Shown here: one piece after another, positions 32,594-42,392 of the stretch
Layout of the letters: each line of letters begins with the position of its first letter
Position numbering within the stretch: the stretch's first letter is position 1
From: Dicyema japonicum
Lineage: Eukaryota; Dicyemida; Rhombozoa; Dicyemidae
Reading direction: 5' to 3'
DNA length: 64,000 nucleotides
NCBI GenBank assembly: GCA_011109175.1
Contig: RDEW01000010.1
Coordinates: 877,426 to 941,425, forward strand
Position numbers and translations under genes: made by a program
Notes under the pieces: generated by a model
Told to the model about the DNA's origin: nothing
The model's database searches: none
Seen by the model: the letters and a program-made list of their open reading frames with translations, nothing else

Positions 32594-33372
32594 TTAATAG
32601 CACTTTCGAAGAACCAAAAAAGTAATTTATTTAATTAAGGTTCCGCTTATGCCGTATTTTTCTTCAGGTTATTCTTTCTCCCACAATTCTCTTAACTAAC
32701 TTCCTCCATGCTCCACGGTTACTGGCAATTATTCTGAGCGTATCCAGATCGTCTCCTGTTTTCAGCTTTTGTCCTACATTGGTCAGGTCCTTTTGTAGAA
32801 CCTCTGGCAAAGTTATGCGAGGTCTTCCACGGAACGAAGTATACACTTCTAGGCAGAAATAGTTCTCCATTGCTATTTTAGCAGGCGTCATCTGGCTCAT
32901 CCGAAAGATGTGACCAAATAGACGCCATCTTGATTCATAGATATCCAGACTCAATGGTCTTGTATTACATACTTTGTATAGATTCTTGTTTGTAATTTTT
33001 TTTCGGCCAGTTGATGCCAAGCAACAGTCGGAGTTGCTTACGATGGAAGGCATCTAGTTTGTCCATTACCGCTTCTGAGACACCCCAGGTTGCAGCGTTG
33101 TACATTAGGACTGGTTTCACGAAGGCATTGTATAGTCTCACACGTAATTGTGTGCTAATTTGTTTACGATGATTCCAGACTACTCCCATTTTTTTAAAGG
33201 CCGCGACGGCCAACATCTTCCTGTTAGTGATATCCTCAGCGTCTCCGAGCAACGACCATAATTTTTTACAGTATCTCCATTTTCCATCAGTTCGGGTTAG
33301 TTCACAGCGTATGGTAGTTGTCTCCGTCTTTTCCGTATTGATTTTGATGAACCATTTTTCTAGGTCTCTCTT
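32594..33372 (-). pseudogene. RTE-like LINE 3' part
   Basis: The minus strand reads KWFIKINTEKTETT near the 5' break (33350), then LWSLLGDAEDITNRKMLAVA (32965-33252), MYNAATWGVSEAVMDKLDAF, and ESRWRLFGHIFRMSQM, FRGRPRITLP and DDLDTLRIIASNRGAWRKL (32664-33053). It ends with GTGCTATTAATAATAAT, an AAT tail like that of the full-length copy. 5'-truncated. Confidence 0.82.
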
Positions 33373-33708
33373 GTATTAAAACAATAAAATTTCGAATATT
33401 TGTTATAGCCCATAATCACATAGTTTTTCACATTAGTGTCTTTGAAATTTCAGTTTTTTATCATTAAAACTTTCAACTTTTTGTTTCCCTCAGCACAACA
33501 TGTGTTGGCTATCCGTTTAAATCGTAATAGATACGTAATGCTACAGTTAGACTTTCCTTTTCAATTGCCACTAATTTGGATTGAATACAAAATTTTGAAT
33601 ATAAATTTTAAAAATATAGACATACTCAATCTTCGTTAATGTTGGAATGAAGTCGATGGACATTGCCTGTAAAGTTATTCGATTGATCGAATATTTTATT
33701 TTATAGAA
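33373..33708. other. No recognisable feature
   Basis: AT-rich; a 67-codon frame (33436-33639) has no family resemblance. Confidence 0.4.
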
Positions 33709-33790
33709 CAGTGGTTCTTAACCTTTTTTTAAGCCAGCGTCCCCTTTTGATACAATTTTAAGCTTTTAAAAGGGACTTCATCTTGGGCTT
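33709..33790. mobile_element. Solitary hAT terminus
   Basis: CAGTGGTTCTTAACCTTTTT at 33709 is the classic hAT (Charlie-type) terminal repeat, followed by AAGCCAGCGTCCCC. No matching right end was found before the LINE at 33975, so this is a truncated copy. Confidence 0.55.
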
Positions 33791-33974
33791 ATGTTCCTCC
33801 CTCGACCCCAAACAATCACGTATCAGCCAAATGGATCTTCTTAGTCACGACGGCGCGTTCCATGGTTCATTTGTATCATGGCTTCAAGAGGCATTGGTGG
33901 CTAGAATTCTCAAGAAATCCAGCGTTCCGTTATTTTGGAGACTCTTTCTCGGATAGCCTCAATCTTAAAGACAT

Positions 33975-34680
33975 TTTTCCTAGAGATGAATGGCCCCAGA
34001 TATCACATACGTAAAAATGCATGGTTCAATGTATTGTTTGTATATAGGATGATTTCCATACTTCCATAAACCTGTGAGACATTTCAAGACATTAGTCTTC
34101 TTTTCGCATTTTGGTATAGCATTTTCTACACGGGGCGAAAATGAATTGTGCATGTCAAAAGTCACCACAAGGATCCTTTGATATCTTCTAAAAAGGATAA
34201 CGCCATTGTTTGCCTTCAGATCGACCGTCCGTTTTCCCATTCTCTTGTTTGATGTAAATAGGGTTGTGACGGACTTCTAACTGCTGGTAGCTAGGCGATT
34301 CTTAGTTAGCCATTCGTCAATGCGGTCCAGATTTTGCTGCAATCTTGAAGTGGCGATCTGGATGTCCTGATAACGTGACGCAATTACAATCTCATAATAT
34401 CATTAGGTGTGGGGAGGTTCGTCATCAATAGATCGAATAGTAATGGAGACAAAGGGGACCCTTTGGGAACACTAATAGGAAGAAGCCGAGAAATAGTCCA
34501 CTCCGACCACAAAGAAGTTAGCTAACCAGAGCTTAAGCTTTGCAGGGATGTTTGTTTGGTAAATTTTCTAAGTAAGAATCTTCCTGAACAGAGTCAAAAG
34601 CTTTCTGGACGTTAATGGAGCAAAGTTCAGTCAGTCTTTATGTGACCCGGCCTGTGGAATAACCCGGTTATTGCTAAAAA
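33975..34680 (-). pseudogene. Family 2 LINE RT fragment
   Basis: On the minus strand, VPKGSPLSPLLFDLLMTNLP near 34470 is RT motif B (QG changed to KG), preceded by NVQKAFDSVQEDS (about 34600). 33980-34240 gives the thumb: RRYQRILVVTFDMHNSFSPR and YKQYIEPC. Frame is broken several times. YADD lies in a degraded gap near 34390. Confidence 0.7.
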
Positions 34681-34862
34681 TTATAGCATTTATAAGTCTG
34701 AAAGTAAATAAATTAAAAATTATATTTTTGAATGAACCAGAAATTTATTACGAAATTAGACAATCAAAATAATAGAGAACACACTACCTTCTGTTCTCCA
34801 ATAATTATTTAAAACGTGGCGTCATGTGGTCTACCAGTTATGAAAGTTCTGGAGGCGCTTAG

Positions 34863-37205
34863 GGAGCACTTAATACACCGCGAAAAAGGACTATTAACTA
34901 CCTCCCATCGGAAGAAGGACTCTTCGGGCGATGGCCTCTTCCTTTTCTTAATTCCCCTCGGCTGAATGGATTTCTGATAATTCTCGCCGGTGATATTGAA
35001 CTTAATTCAGGCCCCCCAATCTCAATTCTGCTGATGAACATCAACGGAATCAAAAGCAAAATTTTCAAACTACGGTCTTTCATTAAAAAACAGAACATTG
35101 ACCTGATTTTACTTAAAGAAAGCAGACTTACTCCTACATCACCTACCTCGAATTTTCCAGGATAACATCATTCTCCTGGACCGCTCATAGCGTAGTGGTG
35201 GGGGATCTCCTCATCACTATAAGAGATAACATTCGATTTACGACATCTCAACAAAACTACAATCACTAATAAACGACGGGATCACGGAAATATCTGGATA
35301 TCAATTACAAGTGGATTCGGGACTCTCAACATTACAAAATCTACGTCCCCTCCATCTTCTTGCCCAACAGGATTCTCTCTAAACCTAACCAAGTTAAACA
35401 AGCTCGAAAACCTGATATTGTGTCGAGATTTCAATGCTAAACATCCAGCCTTTTTAAAATCACAGCCAGTAGACTCAAGAGGATTATCCTTATTAAACCA
35501 GCACATTCTTCTGACTATCCTCAACAACTCCAGGAAGCACACTATAACTCCTTACAAGGAAAACGAAGCATCAACGTCCCCAGACATTACTTTCTGTTCT
35601 CCAAACCTTGCACCGGACACATATTGGACGGTGCATTATGGATTATCTTGCGACCACAATCCAATCATTATTCGAATCAAAAAAATTCTTTACCACAGGA
35701 AAGAAACTGTTTCATTTTTCAACTATAAAAAAGCAAATGGAATGACTATTCAAAATAAATCGATCAAGCTCTACTAAACTTTGACATATGATATTCCCCT
35801 CAATATGAAGCTATTGACTTTTTTTAACAAACTATTCTCATGGCGGAGAATATTCATTCCGCAGGGATCATTTAAATTCTCCAATGAAACTCGATCAGAA
35901 CACCAAATCATTAATTAAAGAAAGGAATCGCCTTTTCCCGGACAGAAATCAAACAAAAACTCTCAATGACGAAATATAAAAAGGATTAGAAAAGCTGAAG
36001 CCAACAAATGACAAACTAGTATCCTCCCTTCCATTTCAGAAATCCGCTCGGACGATATGGAGAGAAATTAAACAATTTGGCCAAAAGGAAATTTTAAGAC
36101 AAATGACGGATCAGCACAGTCTTAACAAGCTCATTAAATATTACGCCAGTATAAGCCACAAACCTTTCAGGAAAATGGATGGGCCTTCTTTATCCTCAAT
36201 GAGACCGAAGAGAACACAGCCGATTAACTTTATCACATTCAATTTCAGTGAGAGTTTGAAGAGGATTAATTCTTCCTCTCATGTGGCCTGATTCTATCCC
36301 TGGTATTTTGCTAAAACACCTTGAAATTATTGCGATTGATGCAATCACAGTGATTTAAGCTATTCAATAAACACGAATACAATTCCAACTATCTGGAAAC
36401 TGTTATATACGCCCAATCCTTAAGCCGGGAAGCCTAAGGACAATCCTGCATCATTTCGACCAATCTCTTAACTATGCACCTTATCAAAATTATTGGAAAA
36501 ATTGATTCTTAATCTTATAACCCCGTCCTTTCCTATTTCATTTTCACTTCACACATGGATTCAGAAGGGGTTATTTAACTTCTACCCAGTTAATTTCCCT
36601 CAACCGATTAATCCTTGAAGGCTTTAACACATATCCTCGCCACCTCAAAACAGTCGTTTGCTCGATCTATCTACAAAAGGCCTTCGACTCTGTCTCAAGT
36701 AAAATCCGAAATTTTTGGCCTCTCCGTCAACCCAATATAAAACTTTGGCTTGTTAACTTCATCAATGGAAGAAGGGCCCAGGTATACATGGATGAGACCA
36801 AATCAGTTTTAAGATTACTACCCAATGGTGTCCCACAAGGTTCTCCTTTATATCCCCGCCTTACTTAACTTATACATGTCCGATTTACCACAACCAGAAA
36901 ATAAAGACGATTTCCTTCTATCTGATAACCTGTTAATCGGATCCCGCAATCAGCATCTCCTATAGGCATCAGAAAGACTACAAGAATACCTTACAAAATT
37001 CAAATTTGGCTAAATTATAACCGGCTTGATATATCTACTGATAAATCTTCTTTGTCCTTATTTACCTCAGCCAAACGACTCGGACAAATGACAGTGGATA
37101 TATTTATCAACCAGACGAAAATACCTTTTACAAAGAAACTGAAAATCTTGGGGATCACCTTCGACACACATATGTCCTTTTCATCTAACATCGACGGCAT
37201 CTGAG
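34863..37205 (+). mobile_element. Family 2 LINE, near full-length EN-RT, many frameshifts
   Basis: Open from about 34863 through FGRWPLPFLNSPRLNGFLI into a 2A-like motif, then NINGIKSKIFKLRSFIKK (endonuclease start), LILLKESRLT, LCRDFNAKHPAFLKSQ, PDITFCSP, YGLSCDHNPIIIR, and the linker LNKLIKYYASISHKPFRKM. RT parts: RPILKPGSLRTILH-type fingers (36410), YLQKAFDSVS (36670), NGVPQGSPLY (36825), LLSDNLLIGSRN in place of YADD (36910), then LDISTDKSSLSLFTSAKR and KKLKILGITFDTHMSFSSNI, ending at 37200. It is the most complete family 2 copy on the 5' side. Confidence 0.8.
34974..35018 (+). other. 2A-like (stop-carry-on) motif at the start of the family 2 LINE ORF
   Basis: LIILAGDIELNSGPP aligns with the 2A consensus D(V/I)ExNPGP preceded by a leucine-rich stretch, at the position where CR1-like LINEs are known to carry it, immediately before the endonuclease. 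The first proline of NPGP is replaced by serine here, which would be expected to abolish ribosome skipping in this copy. The frame is open on both sides. Confidence 0.65.
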
Positions 37206-37254
37206 AGCATCCCTTGGTACTCCCTCTACAATTAGTTAGTATTAATGTTATTTG

Positions 37255-37320
37255 CCTAAAAAATGAAGTGTGTGTCCTGCCTGGGAAGGACGATAGCTAA
37301 TACGCCTCTTCGTAAAGTGC
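37255..37320 (+). repeat. Degenerate SINE tail
   Basis: GAAGTGTGTGTCCTGCCTGGG..GATAGCTAATACGCCTCTTCGTAAAGTGC matches the SINE tail (AGTGTGTGTCCTGCCTATGC...GCTCTCGTGAAA) on the + strand. Head and most of the body are missing. Confidence 0.55.
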
Positions 37321-37390
37321 AGTGTTATCCGACTCTTAAAGTAAATTTTAAAATTCATTAAAATTAGTATTTGGTCACAACTGAGTTAAT

Positions 37391-38595
37391 CTAACTTGAC
37401 TTTGTGATCCAATCAAGGATCTCCTCAGCAAAATAAGTGATTATTATGTCAGCCCCTTAAAATAAATGGAAAGAATTCGACCCGCCCTTTTGTAGGCTGT
37501 TAGAAATTCAAAAAGGAGGCTCATCATAGCTGAACGGTCACCACCAGCTGCTCCTTTAAGCATCATATATTCGCTTGATGTCTGATAGATTCCAATACAA
37601 TATTCGGGGTACTAAAATTAGTTAAACAATGACTTTCTGCTTTATTCGACATATGTTGTCCAAGTTTACAATCCCTGGCTTTACTATCAAAAAATCTGTG
37701 CCCTCTTGAATATCCCTTTCCTTGAAGTGCCAAAAAAATAATACAGCAGCTCGAAGTGAGAGTCCAGCAGATCCAGTCGGAAGTTGATAGGTCGATCTAT
37801 CGAAGTTCTGAGGACTGCTGTTGGCCGCATCTCTAATATAAAGAACAAATAAATGAAACCGGAATTGGCTGTACAGATTCGAGTGATGCTTTACGGAATA
37901 GCTCATTATGGCCACGGAAGATCTCAAATCTGCAGATACGAGTTTTTCCGAGATGACTGCAACTCTTCCATCCCGCATATCTGACGGAGCAACCACGTGG
38001 CACCCTGATAGAGATAATACAAAACTAAAACACCTGCCTTTGCGTAGGCCAAGGGCAATCTCTCCAATCCGTTGAATGCTCTTCGTGTTATCAATGGCGG
38101 GTCTGATTCCTTTACTAAGGATCCCTGAGGATAAAACGTCAAAGCGGAACCGCAGTGTCCGTGTGACGTGTAGGCACAGAGACATACATCACACACAACG
38201 TTGAGATGTGGAAAATGTTTACGGAGTAACTTTGTGGCTCGAATTACTGGAGAATCTTCACTGTCTGCATTACTCCCAAAATCATCCTTTTTCATGTTCT
38301 TAAGGACTCCAAAAGAAGGACCGATTTTAGTCCTTTTTCTACCAACGGCTCGATTTTGGAGGCCAATTTTTCTAAGGAAAAGTACGAAAGTGGAGCCATT
38401 GACTTTATAATGCTATCGTCGTTTGGAACATCGCTAAATTGAATCAACGTTAAATTTTAACCTTATAAAAATCGGATAAATTAGATTTTCTGCTGATATT
38501 CTACTATTTACGGTCTGCCATCCACGTGCAACATGATTATAAAAACTTGGAATGATGTGTGTTGAAAATAGTCGAAACTGTCTTATATTTTGCAT
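37391..38595 (-). CDS. ALAD: Delta-aminolevulinic acid dehydratase (porphobilinogen synthase), seven ultrashort introns
   Basis: Second enzyme of haem synthesis, condensing two 5-aminolevulinates. Start MQNIRQFRLF at 38595. In order: ENLIYPIFISDVPND, LEKLASKIEPLVEKGLKSVL, NADSEDSPVIRA, the zinc loop CDVCLCAYTSHGHCG, AYAKAG, HVVAPSDMRDGRV, IMSYSVKHHS (first Schiff-base lysine), FRDAANSSP, YQLPTGSAGLSLRAA, DFLIVKPGIVNLD (second active lysine) and AGADIIITYFAEEILDW. Introns: 38434-38461 (28 nt), 38125-38150 (26), 38005-38033 (29), 37833-37859 (27), 37721-37744 (24), 37612-37633 (22), 37456-37481 (26). About 340 residues, normal for the family. Two single-base breaks (a short T run near 38310, an extra base near 38055) interrupt the frame and cancel; sequence error or early decay. 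Confidence 0.9.
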
Positions 38596-38612
38596 GTGTC
38601 TTCAATATAAAA

Positions 38613-38619
38613 TTTTATA
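38613..38619 (-). promoter_or_regulatory. Possible TATA box of ALAD
   Basis: TATAAAA on the minus strand starts 24 nt before the ATG at 38595, which would leave almost no 5' leader. Confidence 0.45.
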
Positions 38620-38699
38620 CATATTTTTTTAAAATTTAAAATTATTAATTTTTGTCTTTAACATTTGAAAATACTATTGACTCTAAGGGACTTGTGTGG

Positions 38700-38935
38700 G
38701 CTGTTAACACTCTCAGCTGGACGCTTGGTAGCAGTCGGCCTCCTACATGTTAGTGACGTCGGGTTAACTAACTAAAGTATTATTAATAACATTCCTGAAT
38801 TAATATCTAATTATTCCCTTGTCTTCCTCAAGACAGGTAACCAATTTAAGCCAGACGGGATTCGAACCCAAATATTGATGCATCCGATGCTTCCTTGTAT
38901 CCGAAAGATACGTTTACTCGATATCTCCTAAGTTA
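38700..38935 (-). repeat. tRNA-derived SINE or tRNA-like pseudogene
   Basis: On the minus strand GATATCGAGTAAACG (A-box-like) is followed by the palindrome GCATCGGATGC, which would be a class II extra arm, and a perfect B box GGTTCGAATCC (38869-38879). The acceptor arms do not pair, so it is not a working tRNA. An AT-rich tail to about 38700 follows. It lies about 250 bp upstream of ALAD. Confidence 0.45.
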
Positions 38936-39176
38936 TTATTATAACAGCAAGAACACAAGATAGAGGATTAAAGTTATCCAGGTATGCAAAAATCTTTTTT
39001 TGTGCAGGTTTCCACCCGACTAATCAGTTTTTGGAAAATTACGCTGTATTCTGTCAGAAACTGCTTTGCGTTAAGTGTTTTCTCAATGAGATAAGGTAGT
39101 TGTCAATCTGTCGCAGTTAATGGTACTCATGTTATCGTGGTGCCATGTGGTTACTTGATTTAAGATTTCTGTTTTT

Positions 39177-39401
39177 TCATCTGTTCCTCTTTTGATCTAT
39201 CTGCGTCAGGTGGTACCCAGTGCACGAAAATGGATCATTTCCTCTCCCCCACTCCACTGGATGGGTTTCCACAGCTGCAAAAAATGGGCGTCTTTTACCT
39301 TTATGCTGGTTCTGGATGGACTCGTGTGACATCGGAAGGACTTGTTTCTGAGACTGGATACACTTAATTCGTTGTGTTAACTTCATTCTCGGTGTATCAG
39401 G
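39177..39401 (-). repeat. Dispersed ~200-bp repeat, copy 3
   Basis: As the reverse complement it begins TGATACACCGAGAATGAAGT and continues CCAGAACCAGCATAAAGGTA, AAGACGCCCA and GCAGCTGTGGAAACCC, all shared with 4687-4870. A 69-codon minus-strand frame spans it but is not conserved in the other copies. Confidence 0.6.
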
Positions 39402-39559
39402 GGTTAGGGTAGAATACGAAAAAATTGATTTTTGTAACCTAAAGTTTGCTCTATGTGGATATGGACAACTCTACAATTCATGCTGGACATGTGAGTTCAA
39501 TAGTTGGGGAGATATACTGTCCGTATATCGATTTGAGAGAAGGGATAGAAGAGATAGGG

Positions 39560-39840
39560 TCTTGAGAATTCCCATCTTATTTTGGGAAAACTATTAAATC
39601 CACGAGATGCGTGAATGTCAACACTGGGTCTAATGTGATTCCAAGGATGGATGCGGTCTTCTTCATGGAATGTGCTCCGTTCAGTATCAACTTGGAAGCA
39701 ATCTTTTTTCGCCAATCTTGCACGCCTTCAGCAAACTTGATAAATGTAATCGTTAATCGATGTTGGGAATTACTTTCCTCTATTATATATGAATAATTAT
39801 CACAAGAAATTTCTCCACCCGATTGGCCCAAAAGTTGTCA
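39560..39840 (-). pseudogene. Family 2 LINE RT thumb fragment
   Basis: The minus strand reads NGAHSMKKTASILGITLDPV followed by LTFTHLVDLI, matching the KKTQKILGVTFDTFLCFSAH signature. About 80 codons, both ends lost. Confidence 0.55.
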
Positions 39841-39924
39841 TCCGTTCACGTGGCTATTCGTGTTAGGAATGGTTGTGAAACAACTGTTTTTCACCTCTCA
39901 TGACAACACCTATGAACGGTTGAT

Positions 39925-40540
39925 GTCAAATTTGATATCTCAAACGCTTTCAACAGCGTTAGAGACGACTATCTCCTAGAGAAGTTGCGCACGCATTGCT
40001 TTAGAGATCTGGAATTTCCTATTCAAGGCAAGTTCGGAATTGCCTTTCATCTTGGAATTGACTTCTTCAAACTCCACATGTGTCGTTGTGGGGCCATGGT
40101 TGACAGGAAGGGTCTTCTTTCCTGCCGAAAGACTACTGGGAATCTCTCCAGAGATGGTCTTAAAAGATGGGATAGAGTGAACTAGTTTTCCTTCTCAGAT
40201 AAGCCTAAGGAACTTAACTGTGGAGATGGAAAGAGACAGGGGATTATGATTTTCTCATTTTCTTTTGGAAGAACTTTAGTTTGTGACCTGCATCAACGCA
40301 TTCACATCGTCGAAGTACTCAGTTCTCAGAAATCCCTTTAGTTACATCCCAATTGCCTTCTAAATCTCTACTACGGTTGGAAAATTAATAAAGGAGTCAT
40401 CTACTTAATTGGGAATTTTATCACGAAGCGATTCAGAGACTCCCGTGAACAAGTATTTTTCGACAATTCAGTAAGCAACGACGACAAACAACGACGATTC
40501 ATTAACAAAAGAGTTAAGAAGTTTTCTGAAGGGTATTACA
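39925..40540 (+). pseudogene. RT-bearing retroelement remnant with Cys-rich C-terminal domain
   Basis: The + strand reads VKFDISNAFNSVRDDYLLEK (RT motif A, D-x-x-NAFN) and then, after a deletion of the rest of the RT, HMCRCGAMVDRKG..LSCRKTTGNLSRD, GDGKRQGIMIFSFSFGRTLV. This C.CG..VD...LSC...G..SR pattern is frequent downstream of RTs in repetitive ORFs of marine invertebrates; I cannot name the clade. Internal stops are present. Confidence 0.5.
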
Positions 40541-40608
40541 TCTGAGTCTCACCATAAGGTTCGGACTCCACACCTGGACCATTCCTTTTTTTTCTTATTA
40601 ATTTTTTT

Positions 40609-42392
40609 TAGAACGTTTCTCCCAGCTTTATATACGTGTCCTGAATCTTTGATCTCCTTCTGAAACTATTGATCCGATCCTCCACAATCCTGCTAATCGG
40701 TTCTAAGAGCTTGTTTTCGTCCTCGCTTAGACAGTCTTTCACTTTCTTAGAGCTTAATTGCAGCTCTCCTAGTCTTCTCTAGAAGGATAAAATCTTCTCC
40801 CTCTTCGGAGAGAAGAACCACCCCTCGCACCCATAAAGTAGGCTAGGAAGGATAACTCCCTTGAAGATGAACAGGTAAGTTTCGCGGCTAACGTGTAACT
40901 TCCGTGTACATAGGAGCGACTGAAAACTCTCTTTCTCCTCCCCTTTATGTCGTCCATGTAATCTCCTGCGTTTCCATAGTCGACCGCCAGGTACCGCAGA
41001 CACAAAAGATCGTCCTTCCTGAAGATAATTTCTTAGCCAAACAAATAGGTATCTTGGAACACAAGCTGCTTTAACAACGCTTCATGGCATACACTGTCAA
41101 ATGCTTTCGAGAATTCAAGACATAATAAGTTTATTTGCTTCTTGGAATCCCTTGCTTTCATGATTTCAGAATTCAGTAGAAATATACAGTCTGCACAGCC
41201 TCTTCCGGGACGAAAACCCCACTGCTTCGGAATCAGAAAGTCATTCTTTTTATATGTCTGCTTAGCCTTTTGAAAATGATACGTTCAATCACTTTCGCGA
41301 AAGAAAATATTAAGCTAATTGGTATGTAGATTGCCGGATCTCTCTTTGGCTTCCCTGGTTTTTGAATCATCCTCACAATAGCTTTCTTCCATATTAAATA
41401 GAGGTGGCCAAGTCGTAAACACCCATCATAAAGACATCGCAGATAGTCAAATTAAATATCCGGACCCTCTTTGATAAGTTTCATTGATATGTGGTCATAT
41501 CCTGGAGTATTGACCTTGCATTCCCTGATAGCTGTCATCACTTCAAAGACGCTGACAGTGCTATCAGCAATAGGCAGTTCCTTGTCGGAGTGTTTAAATA
41601 TATCGGCAGACACTTTCTTTTTGTCATTAGGGATCAAACTTCACGGATCCACACCCTGATTTTTTTGAGCTGATCCCTGAATATCGAAGGTGTTTCCTCC
41701 GTTATGCATACTCACCCGTCTGGTTTATTCAATATAATTTTTTCTGCTCCCGACTTTGGACACATTATCTTCTGATAGCATTTTCAAAAAGGGGGATTCT
41801 TCATATCAATTTTCGCGGCTTCAGCCTCTCATATACGATCAGTCTCCTCCTTCCATATACTGCTGATTGCTTCCTTCATCATCCTGATTCTGGCTGATAT
41901 GAATTCCCCGTCTATTTGTCGACACAACGCCTCTGCTTTGCCCTTAGGCGATTCCTCTCACGAATAAGCCTCAAAATAATTGGCGACACAAAATAATGAT
42001 TATTTTTTGAGAAAACCCTTCGTGCAGATAGGTGAGGATATGACTGCATCAGATTCGTTAGTTCTCGACTTGCAGTATTGATATCTCCTATGGTTAAAAA
42101 CTCTCTCGGTAGAACATCTTCCATAACATCTGGCCTCACACTAATAACCAATTCTTGTGGAATATGGTCGCTCCCGATATCCCATAGAGTTTTTGGCTTT
42201 CCCACATTCACAGATAGAGCTGGCGAGACTAGGAATACGCCGAGTTTGTCGCCACCATGATAAGAAAAATGATTTGGGTCATCCGACGTAAGGATCACAA
42301 AGCAGACAATAATTTTAAACGTCGTCCATCCTGATTTGTCTCGCTACAACCATAACTAGTTTTCTTCGAATTAAGATTCCCAATTAAGATAG
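40609..42392 (-). pseudogene. Family 3 LINE (Jockey/I-like) ORF2, 3' part; split by RTE insertion
   Basis: Downstream half of an ORF2 that begins at 45794. Minus strand: ILIGNLNSKKTSYGCSETNQ (42300-42380), NHFSYHGGDKLGVFLVSPAL, WDIGSDHIPQELVISV, VSPIILRLIRERNRLRAKQR (41912-42298), then degraded RT with VNTPGYDHISMKLIKEGP (41452-41637), SRIVED..INSFRRRSK and a stop at 40609. 40779-41003 has LLCTRKLHVSRETYLFIFKG, as in the other family 3 copies. Frameshifts throughout. Confidence 0.75.

Noticed and set aside
39177-39386. 69-codon minus-strand open frame
   Set aside because: It lies wholly inside a dispersed repeat and its frame is not kept in the other two copies.
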